DNA of 64,000 bases from Siphonodentalium dalli. Lineage: Eukaryota > Mollusca > Scaphopoda > Gadilida > Siphonodentaliidae. The translations under genes and the position numbers were made by a program. The stretch spans positions 30,010,342-30,074,341 of the forward strand of contig CP136069.1 of NCBI GenBank assembly GCA_032622095.1, given 5' to 3'. The notes beneath the pieces are model-generated. The model had not been told where the DNA came from and made no database searches. It saw only the letters and a list, made by a program, of their open reading frames with translations. Positions 35,501 through 47,500 of the stretch are shown piece after piece. Position 1 is the stretch's first letter. Each line of letters starts with the position of its first letter.

Positions 35501-38500
35501 GCCCTTCTGTTGGGTAAAGGGTTAACCCAATATACATACACATAACACTGTATCATTATACAAGCATAAGGGCCCTGCCCTTGCAAGTTAAACTTTTTGT
35601 GGGGTCCTGTTGATATATATATATTATATTGAATACGAAATAAATCTTATTATTGAATCTTAACGATGCCACTGCCAGTCATGCACGAGCGGTGAACTCC
35701 ATGACCTGAACTGAACCCAATGTATGCACATGTACCGGTATGCGCGGTTTCTTTTATGTTGATCATCAAAGACACAAAGTGTCGCTGCCGACCAAACACT
35801 GTCTAGTTCAATGGGAACAATTGACCAGTGAAAACTTCTAGAGTAATGATGCAACAAAATGGCTTCAATGATATACAAAACATAATTCGCAACATGTCAA
35901 GCTGGTAAAGTCAACTCAGTAACTGAATAGATCCTAGATCATTCTAATACCCATACCCCCCCCCACCCCGCGACATGAGGCGCCAATTCAGAGAGACAAT
36001 AGAACACACCAGACATCTCGTTAGCGAGACTTACTAACGAGACCTGCCTATTTATTTCCTGGTTACCGGCGACAATTTTGTTTATATAAAATGTTTTATT
36101 ACCAGCATTCCCCAAACCATGAGATTATATGGAGGTTGCAGGAGAGCCTGGTTTAAGACATCAAATTGGGAGACTTACGGGCAAAACGGGAGATTATATA
36201 GTTCACGTGCTTTCTGTTTTAACGTTCTGAAACGAAGAGTAGGATACTCAAAACTGCACATGGCCCTTTTTATACGTCATATGGGCATAGAAACGGGAAC
36301 TCTTAGAAGGGGTCCGACTAGTCGACTAGTAGTTGATTACCTCTGGCGACTAGTCGATTCCTTAAAAACGCTAATCGTTTCAACACTAGTTAAAGTACAT
36401 AATATGCCTTTAAGCCTTTCTTCAGTAGAATGGTCTATTATTCATTTGGAGGGATGTTCAGAAGACATGATAAGAAGGTAAACAGGAGAACAGACAACAC
36501 AAGTGTAAAAGATTTATTGATCATTGGAAGGAAATGTTCAGATAATAACTTACGTTTGTTGAACTTATTATCTGAACATTTCCTAAGGAAATAGTCATCA
36601 ATGAGTGTTTAGTATAGAAAGGGTTAACTTATTATCTGAACAGTTCCTAAGGGTTAACTGCTCATAAATGATGCTTTAATATAGAAAGGGTTAAACTGCT
36701 TATCTGAACAGTTCCTAAGGGATAACTACTCATCAATGAGTGTTTAGTATAGAAAGGGTTTAACTTATTATATGAACAGTTCCTAAGGGATAACTACTCA
36801 TCAATGAGTGTTTAGAATAGAAAGGGTTTAACTTATTATCTGAACAGTTCCTAAAGGAAAACTACTTATTATTTGAACATTTCCAAAGGGAACTACTCAT
36901 CAATGAGCATTTAGAACAAACAGGTTAAATGGGTGCTCCTTCTCACATGAGAACAAACAGGTTAAATGGGTGCTCCTTCTCACCTGAGAACAAACAGGTT
37001 AAATGGGTGCTCCTTCTCACCTGAGAACAAACAGGTTAAATGGGTGCTCCTTCTCACCTGTCTTGTGGTGATCGCGAGAATTCACTCTCCATCACGGAGC
37101 ACAGATGTGACATGACCTCCGATATATTGCAATCTTGACCAAGAAATTGCAACACAGTCTTCTGTATGCTTAGAAGTTTGTCGAGTCGATTGTTGTTTTT
37201 ATGATCCATTGCCTGCGCTGCAGCCATGGCAACCTGTATGACTCCAATATGTCGACCGACTGCATCGTATTTACCCCTGTAAGAAAAAGAGAGCTTTGTG
37301 AAATTAGCTTATATTATATGAAACTTTAAAGAGTAAAATCACATCTTATATTTAAGCTGCCTTCAGAAAAACTTGCTTTCAGAGTTTTCGCATGAGACAA
37401 CTTATTTAATATTTTTATTTAAATGAAACCGATAATAATAAGGGGGAATTTAGTGATTCTAGCCCACTATGCGAGATAGCGTCATTCTGCAAATGACAGG
37501 CACACTAAACTCAGGCTTGAATGAAACGTTTATATTGTATCAAGATTTTATTCTAATATTCAGTATTTTGGTGCTGATATTTTGCACAACCACAGGTTTT
37601 TATTAATGTGAATTCAGCCACACAGGAAAATCAATATACCCAATATATAAATAATAAATATGTAGCGTGTATACAAACGTTTTTCACACACATTGAAGCA
37701 TTGAACACTCATACTTAGTCAGTGCCTCCATTGATCTCATATATATATATAATCACTTTAACCCTTGAGAACCGTTAAGAAATAATTATTGTTTTGTATT
37801 AAGGTTATGCCATTATAACAAAAAAATTCAGAAACATTATATAATGTGCTATAGTAAATATTTTGTCTTCAAACTTTTTGGTTATAACTCAAAATGTTAA
37901 TTGAAATAAGAGTTATTTCGTATAATTTAATCCCAGTACTGGTAAAAAACGTCGAGTTTTCACAAATATATTTCCATTAGATTTATTCATTCCTTGCGAT
38001 AAACAGTTATGTCTTAAGAACAAACACCAGTTAATCATGCATCCAGTTGAAAGAAACTTAATTTTGCTAATTTTCATAGGCCGGTCAATTGCAACTAGAA
38101 TGTTGCCATCAGGGCAAACATGTGTGCAGCTGCTGTCACACAGCACCGGCACCGACTAAGGTTATCAAGAAATGGTTAACTAAGTGACAACTAATTTTTT
38201 GACAGTATTTGTGAATTGAAAGCGAACGATTCAAGACATATTATGGACTTTCGCATTCTGGTGCATGAAACTTATAAGTTAGTTAATTCAGGTGATATGG
38301 GGAGTTCGATAGTTGAACGGTTAGCGCTGTGGACTTGTATTGCTGTCAACTCAGCATTGTGAGTTCGCACCCAGCCACTGGATATTGAGTCTTCCACAGC
38401 AGTGGCTTGGTTGGATTATATGGTGTGTGACTGCAGATTTGTACGTAGTTAAATATCGCGCCAAATTGTGAGCCTTGACTGCTTCAACACATGGCATGTT

Positions 38501-41500
38501 GGGCAATCATAAGTTCGTATGGAAGTGTGTGAAGTGCTTGTGCATGTCTCGCTGCTCTAGTAGAAGCGGCTGTTAAATGGCAGCACGCATTAGACTCAGC
38601 ATTGCTCAACAACTGGGGTAATAATGTGTTAAAATGGCTTAGAGACTAAAAAAAAAACTATAAAGTATTATAATTATTATTATGCCAACTGGTAGAATGT
38701 AGCACTCTACTAACATCGCCGAAAATATCAAGCAAATCAACCATACCACTCCACAGAATACATCGTCAGAATCAAGCTCAATTGTAAATATTTATTTCTT
38801 GTGACGCAACTATCGGCGATAAACAAATGAAAATTATTTCATGACCGAGAGTCACTGCGTTTAATTAATATATAAAAATGATGATGTGTGTTGTCAATAT
38901 TTTATTTGGGTTTAATATTTGTAAAAATAACTACTTTGAGCAAGATTATTCTCCATTTCTATTTGATCACACATCACTTTAATATATTATAATGGACATT
39001 GGTTGGGAAACTAGGTCTCACCTGAAAGCCCCGACGGTTGAGTTGAGCTGCTCTGACGTTACTTTACCGAGTTTTCCAGCTAGTTTGATTGACAGCTTCT
39101 CTGTTGATGCGGCATCCACTAACAGTCTGTTAATATCCATCAAACTATCCTGAGAAACAGACAAGATATCAAAATATGGTGCTGGACATTTGCAGAATAG
39201 GGTCCCCAGAGGGTGAATTTAGTTACCTTACCCCGCACAGAGGGCTGGTGTCACTATATTAATAAAATCCATAATTTAAGATCTATGCTCGACAAGAGCA
39301 ACGTCCAACCTGAGTTTGAATCATTCACTGGAACTTCAATCAGTAAATTCGAGGAAGTGACGTGCGACCACGTTAGGACAATTATTCTTTCGTCTTCACC
39401 TAAATCGTGCAGTCTGGACCCAATACCTACAGACCTCATAATTAAACATATCGACTTCATGATAGAGCCATTGACCAACTTGATTAATGCGTCACTTTCT
39501 AGTGGTTCGGTTCCCGCCTGTTTTAAAGAAGCAATTGTGATTCCTCTCTTGAAGAAATCGGGTCTCGATCCTGATACTCTAAATCACTACAGACCAGTCT
39601 CTAACCTGCAGTTTATATCAAAAGTCTTGGAGAAAATTGTTCTGTTTCAACTCAAAACGCACCTCAATAATAATAAACTATGGGAACCTTTCCAGTCTGC
39701 TTATCGCACAGGGCATAGCACTGAGACCGCGATGCTGAAAATAACATCTGATCTTCTTGTTGCGTCTGATGAAGGTCTCGTTTCTATTCTGTGTTTGTTA
39801 GACCTTAGCGCAGCGTTCGACACGATTGATCACCAAATTCTGCTACATCGACTAGAAAGATCATTCGGCATTTCCGGTACTGTCCTACAGTGGTTCGTTT
39901 CTTACCTAACTGGTCGTCAACAGAGAATACAAATTGGCAATCTGTTATCAAAGTATTACAATCTTGATTTTGGCGTGCCCCAGGGTTCTGTTCTAGGACC
40001 AATTCTATACCTGCTTTACACCAAACCTCTCGGTGCTGTTATACGATCTCAAGGCATATGTGTACACATGTATGCAGACGACACACAGTTATACCTTTCC
40101 GGCAGACCCGATCAAGACTCATACCTAGTGAATAGGATCGAGAGCTGTCTTTCCTCTGTTAAAACCTGGATGACCTCCAATAAACTGATGTTAAACAACG
40201 ACAAAACTAAAGCCATGTGGGTTGCAAAACCATCCATTGTCAACCAATTGTACATTACATCACTGCAAGCAGATCGTGACACTATTATCTTCTCTTCGTG
40301 TGTCAAAAATCTAGGAGTCCATCTCGATCAAACACTGTCTATGGAGACACATATCAACCACCTCTGCAAGTCTATATTTTTGGAACTGCGACGCCTTGGC
40401 CAGGTCCGCAAATATCTCACTGTTGACGCAGCAAAAAAACTTGTTGCTTCGTTTGTTATGAGTCGTCTAGACTACTGTAACATATTATTATTCCGGCTCC
40501 CCGATTCGCAAATCAACAGACTTCAACGCTTGCAGGACACCGCCGCCAGAATTGTACTCCGAAGAAGGAAAGGCTGTAGCGTAACAACCATGCACGCCGA
40601 CCTTCACTGGCTACCTATCAAAGATCGGATACAATTCAAAATAGCAACATTTGGTTTCCGTCGGATGTTTGTCTCTGAATCCCTTCCCGAATATATTAAC
40701 AGTCTGATATATCCATACACTCCCAGGCGAACACTTCGTTCTGGTGAATCGTCCCTTCTCTGCCCTCAAGGTGCAAATCTTTTGACCGTCGGCGACAGAG
40801 CTTTCTCTGTAGCCTGTCCCGACATTTGGAACTCTCTACCAAATGAAATGCGACAATCTTGCTTGCTAACCGATTTTCGATCTGCTTTAAAAACTCACAT
40901 ATTCCGACGACGCTACCCCGACACAAAGAAAACTAACAAAATCTGATTATATATAATTCCACATATCTATTGATTATTTTCCATGTGCATTTCTTGTGTA
41001 TTTATATAATGTGTAAAGCGCTTAGGGCCCCTTGCGGGGGATAGGTGCTATATAAATATTATTATTATTATTATTATTATATTCACCTTCTGGGGACCTC
41101 ATTCTGCTCGAGCCTCATCTTCTTTGGAAATTTTCTTTTTATCAAATTAACAAATTTTTAAGTTTCTTTAGAATCTTCTTCAGAAAGTTTCTTTTTTTTT
41201 AGTTTAGTTTCTCTATATCCTCAAATTGGCAGCTGGCACAATGCATAATTGAGGTGCTCAATGGGTGCATATCACCATTTGGGAACTTAAATCTTTGTCT
41301 AGGTCTCCTATAAAGAAGATGAGGCCATGCGGAATGAGGTCCTCAGAGGATGAATTTGGTGATGATAGCCCGCTGCATTTGCAAATGACCAGAACCATAT
41401 TTTGAGTGCGAGTCAGCGGGGGTTATTTCAAAGCTCTTGGATGTATCCGCTGAATGATGCTTCCATAACTCGCAATTATTACCAGTATTTGAGATCAGCG

Positions 41501-44500
41501 AACCTTGTCATCAATCCATGCATGATGCATGCAGACAAATGATACATTGCCACTGTTTGTTAATCCATAATTGTATAAACGGAGTGTTGGGTGTGTGTGT
41601 TTCCTTATTTATTGTAAGCCGTGTCGCTATTCTATTTCCTCCAAAAACAGTTGACTTGTGTACCAAATGATCACTACTCAACAGGGGTTTTAAGGGTTAG
41701 TTGAAATAATCAGTAATACGGTATACCGTGGTATGGTTTTAGGATTACCGTGGTATTTTTATGCTTAAATACCACCAAGAACTATCCCCCATTCTCTTCG
41801 AGAGTGGGTGTTTAAAAATAGGTGTCAATGAGTTTGATTCCAGTATTCAGAGCATTTGTTTCAATTCAACGTTTTGTAGATCCTGGGTACTCTAATCAAC
41901 ATTTAAGAGAACCCGAGTACTCTAATCAACGTTTTGAGATCATAGGTGCCCAAAATCAATGTGTCGAGATCCTGGATACTCAATTCACGTTTTGTAGATC
42001 ATGGATACCCAAATCAATGTTTTGTAGCTCCTGGGTACTCAAATCAATGTTTTTTGTAGATCCTGGGTACTCAAATCAATGTTTTTTGTAGATCCTGGGT
42101 ATGCTATAATCAACGTTTTGTAGATCCTGAGTACTCAAATCAACATCGTGAGATACCGGGTACTCAAATTAATGTTTTGTAGATCCTGGGTTACCCAAAG
42201 CAACATTTTGTAGATCTTGGGTACGCTAATCAATGTTTTGTAGCTCCTGGGTACTCAAATCAATGTTTTTGTAGATCCTGGGTTACCCAAAGCAACATTT
42301 TGTAGATCTTGGGTACGCTAATCAATGTTTTGTAGATCCTGGGTTACCCAAAGCAACATTTTGTAGATCTTGGGTACACTAAACAATGTTTTGTAGATCC
42401 TGGGTTAGCCAAATCAACGTTTTTGTAGATCCTGGATATGCTAATCAATGTTTTGTAGATCCTGGGTACTCAAATCAATGTTTTTGTAGATCCTGGGTAC
42501 TCAAATCAACATTTGTGTAGATCCTGGGTACTCAAATAAGCATAAATATGAGAACTAGACCAATTCAGCTTCACTACATGCCAGAGCAAAACATATACCT
42601 ATATCATGCTACATTCTTATCTTATATAAAGACACTTTGATTCTAAAGTTTCAGGTGCATTGTCCAGTAAAACACCATTAACATCTTGTGTCTCCAACAT
42701 CTTTCCATCGTACAGAGGTCTATGTGTGGAACGGCATAAACATTTTTAAAATACAGTTTCAGATGCAGGATTGGGATGTTTTTCGGTGCCAGACACAAAC
42801 AAAAACACCAGCACATATTCTTACTTCAAAAGCGAAAATATTTAAAGACATATTATGGACTTGTTCGGAAGTGTGAAATTGATAAGTTAGTACTCAGGCG
42901 CTGTGCCAACCTGGGGAATGTAGCATCGCCGAAAATTTCAATAAAAAAAGGACCATAGCAATCCATACAAAACATCGTCTGAACTACGCCAATTGTAAAT
43001 ATTTACATCTCGATTCGGGACGCAACTATCGGCGATAATCTAACACAAAGGATTTCGCCATTGAGAGTCATAGCATGAAATTAATATATAAGAATGACGG
43101 TGTTTATCATCAATTTGGATTAATATTCGTAACAAATAACTACTTTGAGCAAGATTATTCTCAATTTCTATTTGATCACCGTACCGGAGTGTTTCACATC
43201 ACTTTAATTGAAATTATTTATCATAAAGCAATCTTATTTACCTTCATTTTGGAAGAAGATATATTGTTGAGCAGTGCATCATTGGAACTTGATAGACTAC
43301 CAGGTACAATCACATTGGCATCACCAGTCGAACTAGAAAGTTAAAATGAATAATAATTGTAAAATAGACTTTCCTACAGATATTTATAAATCAACACAAA
43401 ATCAACTCTAATTTTGATTGTTCAGTCACTACTATAGAGTTAATTAACCCATTCTGATTCGTCAATCACTAGTTCCATTGTAGGGATATTCAGATACTAA
43501 AAGCAGCACACGACGGAGATCTGTTTGCCCGTCTTTAGCGGACAAATCTCCTAGTCGAAGGCTAAGTCTCAACAGATCGCAGTGAGGTGGCTGCTCTATT
43601 GCTTACGACACCCCGACCGAGAACTAGGTCGTCTACGAATGATTTTATGCTCAGACGTCCGGTGGGTTGGTTATCGAATGCCGGCCAGCCCCCGGCCAGT
43701 GTTGCTGTGGCTAGTTCCGCACGGGCGGCTCAGGCCCCGCGACGATGAGCGACCGACCCCTGAGGGGACCACCCGACCGCCACGAAGCCAAGAGCTGGCT
43801 CTAATGCCCCGTGCTTATCCTCACCTCCCGATCGAAATCGGAGCACACAGAGTATCGTCTGCGCCTTGCAGATAAGACGGTGAAGGAACACTCTAAAATG
43901 GAACTTAATACAGTTGAAAATGTAATCTGAATTGTGGGGGTAAAAGTTGAAAACTTGAAAGAAGACTCTCTAAATATATCATTAATTGTAGCTCAACTTG
44001 GAGAGAGGATAATGTCATACATTACAGTCATTGGAGTAACCAAGAATGCAGAAAGTTTAAATGTTTAAGTAATACAACAGGACAACCCAAAGAAACATGA
44101 AGTTTGGGATCAATTAGATCAAAAATGTAAACATAAGTGGACGGAACCCATATTCGAACTTGGCCTGTATCTTTAGCTGGGACATAACCATACCAACTTT
44201 GGTTCAGATCAAATAATCTAAACTGGAGTTATCGATCGGAAACCAAAAATGTTAACGGACAGACAGATGGATGCCCCAACAGAGACAGATGGACAGACAG
44301 AGTGACTACATAATGCGACCCTTTTTCAAAACATTTCAAAAACATTTCTCCAATAAATGTGCGCTTCAGGCTGCAACAATGAATTCAAATGTGAAATCCA
44401 AGATGGCTGCTGGCTGCCATGTTTTTTAGCAAATTTAAAAAAATAATTGATGGCTCACATTTAGAGGTCACCCCGAAGATCCCTATGAAGTTTGGTGATG

Positions 44501-47500
44501 ATTGAATGAACGATTGGGCCTGTTGGGTGTGCCAAAGGAGATAGTTGATGGACACAAACACGGACGACAGACGTCAACCATGGCAATAGCTCAAACTAGA
44601 GCTAAAAAGGTTCTACTACTTTCTCTTATGTTGTCAATCATTGGAAACAATGTCAATATCAAGGCTATTTTCTATTCGTAGGAACATGATATAAACAGTT
44701 TTTGTTATATTTGAATGCAAACCTGCTAATGGTGTGTGTCATTTGCAGAATGAGGTCCCCAGAGGGTGAATTTAGCGATGCTATCCCTCTGGGAACCTCA
44801 TTGTGCTTAGGCCTCAAATGCTATGAGAGACTTAGGGTCAGATTGAAGCTCCCCAGTTGAAGTTGGTGATGTTCACCATTAGTCATTATGCTGTGCGGGA
44901 TAGCATCACTAAATTCACCCTCTGGGAACCTCATTCTGCAAATGACAGACACACTATTTGCAGGCTTGTTCGAATGTGAACTCACTTGGATGCAAAGCAG
45001 ATATCGCTCATGTTTACTTGCACATCATTATGATGCCCTGGTAACCGTGGTAACACAGAGGTCAGCCTGTGTAAGAGGGTATCAGTTTGTGATGATGTCA
45101 CAGCAGCCATGTCCAAGGTCCTATCAACAAATATAAGTGTGGCTCTCTTCTGACAGTTCTGCAAACAGATGTGTGGTTGATTAAACTATTCATGAGCAAT
45201 TTCAGCATCTAATTTGGCAAGCTCTGCCTAGCCCAACACATTAAAATCCCTCGACAATAGGCCATGCTAGGGTGAACATATTTTATATTAATTTTAACCT
45301 ATAACTCTTGTTTTTGTAATCTCATATATATTTTGAAGACCTCTGTTTGTATGTTTGTATGTTTGTTTGTATGTTTGTATGTTTGTTTGTCATTTATACA
45401 AATCTACGATTCTCGACCGATCGGGACGAAACTTGGTACGTGTGTGTAGTTTGACCAGGCGGTGGACGTTGTCGTATTGGCGAGCCCGTGCGGCGCCCGT
45501 GCAGCGCATGCGCAGACAAGATCTCGGAAACAGGTGGAGCTATCGACTTGAAATTTGGTATGTGAATGTATCTTGTCCCGGATACGAATTTTATCGGGTC
45601 GCCGAGCCCGTGCGACGCCAGCTTCGCGCATGCGCAGACCAGATCTCGGAAACGGGTAGAGCTATCGACTTGAAATTTGGTTTTTGAATAGCCCGGACAA
45701 CGTCGGGCTCATCGGCTAGTCTGATATATTTTTGTTTATGGTGAGTAATTATAACTCCAAATATAGGAATCATCAGCAGAACGACGATTACTATATTTAG
45801 GTTTCTCAGTTTGGTTCAAGTTTATGGAAAATGACCAAAAATATTACAACTTTTGTTAGCTATTTCCAATAAGTTTATGATAAACACATTTTAAAATTGA
45901 GATGTGGTAGTGTGTAACAACTTGCAACCTGCATAATCAAACCAAATGAGTTGGAATCCTTTTAGCCAAATGTGCCAACCTTCCTCAGCCCTCATAATTG
46001 CAATCAGCAATTTGCTGAAGCAAACTGGGCCACAGCAAAGGGTTGCCGTAGCAGATTGCCAAAGCCAAACAATCTGAATTAAGAGGGCTGCTTCCTAGAA
46101 GTAGTTAACCCTTTCATGACTGGAGCTTCCTGAAATTGTTTGAAAACCCTGTGCCAATGCATTCTCTTATATATATGTAGTCTCACATATATAAAAGAAT
46201 GCATTGGCCTAACAATATTTACCTTGACCTAAGCCAGTGCATTCTCTTATATATGTGAGGCTCCCTATGGGAGTCTCGCATATATAAGAGAATGCACTGG
46301 CACATGGTCTTTAATGCTGCATCAGTGCAGCTCCCGCCATAAAAGTGTTAATATACCAACCTTTCTACGAGTTTTTGAGGGAGGATAGTTTTCTAATTCT
46401 GTTGCTATGATCCTGCTGGTATGGCCAATCGAATAACAGTCATCTCTAACACCGAGCTCCTCCAAAAGATCATTTATAGAGGACACAAACATCTGAAAGG
46501 TAAAGAAACAGATAACAGTGAAGTCATCTCTAATGCAAAGCTCCTCAAAAAGATAATTTATAGAGGACACAAACATCTGAAAAGTAAACAAACATATAAT
46601 AGTGAAGTCATCTCCAACTCCATGTTCATCCAAAAAAATCATTAAACCTTTCATGACGGGAGCTTCTTGAATTTTATTTTTATATTTTTTGTTAGAAATA
46701 TTGCGATTTGAACAATGAAAATGAATTTTTGTTTGTTTCATGTGTATATTTTCCCGATTTTGAGAATTTAAAACAAAATAAATGGCCTCCCTCCCCATCT
46801 CAAAATTGAGATCTAATTGCATGGGAACACAGATATTTTATTTTAATGGCCACAAACATATAATAGTGAAGTCATCTCAAACTCCAAATTCCTCCAAAAA
46901 ATCATTAACAAACGACGCAAACATCTGAAATGTAAACAAACAGATAATAGTGAAGACATCTCTAACTCCAAACATTCCTCCAAAAAATCATTATTGAAAC
47001 CTTTCACGGGAACTGCGCTGGTGAAGCATTAATGATCCTATGCAAGTGCATTCTCTTATATATGCAAGTCTCCCATAGGAAGCCTTGCATATATAAGAGA
47101 ATGCACTGGCTTACAAGGTCAAGGTAAATATTGTTAGGCCTATGGGCGACTCGCATGTATAAGAGAATGCATTGGCACAGGATTTTCGCAATATTTCAGG
47201 AAGCTCAAGACATGAAAGGGTTAACAGATGACATAAACATCTGAAAAGTAAACAAGCAGATAATAGTGAAGTCATCTCTAACTCCAAATTCGTCAAAAAA
47301 TATTAGGGAATAAAACTTTTGTGGTTATTTTTGGTATTTGTCGGCTCTTGACCCGCTATAAAAGCCTGCATTTGATCATCAGAAAGCATGATTTGGAACA
47401 GTAAACACGGAAGTAAAAACAATACTCAATGTGGAAGTGAAACGTCTGCTAAATCCACCCCAGTATTGCGCGCATCACAATTTCACTGATTCATTTGGCA

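Larger units (their letters stand above)
34690..36500. mobile_element. Older foldback split by a hAT-like insertion
   Basis: GAACATCCCTCC near 34759 with the AATGGGCCATTCC area is mirrored at 36420-36465 (GAATGG, GGAGGGATGTTC). The two arms now lie on either side of the element at 34850-36388. Confidence 0.6.
39187..41108. mobile_element. Family B hairpin split by a LINE insertion
   Basis: The left arm GGTCCCCAGAGGGTGAATTT at 39201-39220 finds its partner TTCACCTTCTGGGGACCTCA at 41082-41101, on the far side of the LINE. Confidence 0.8.

Noticed and set aside
36914-37060. Regular 37-bp repeats as a CRISPR-like array
   Set aside because: The copies are directly adjacent with no spacers, in a eukaryotic intron.
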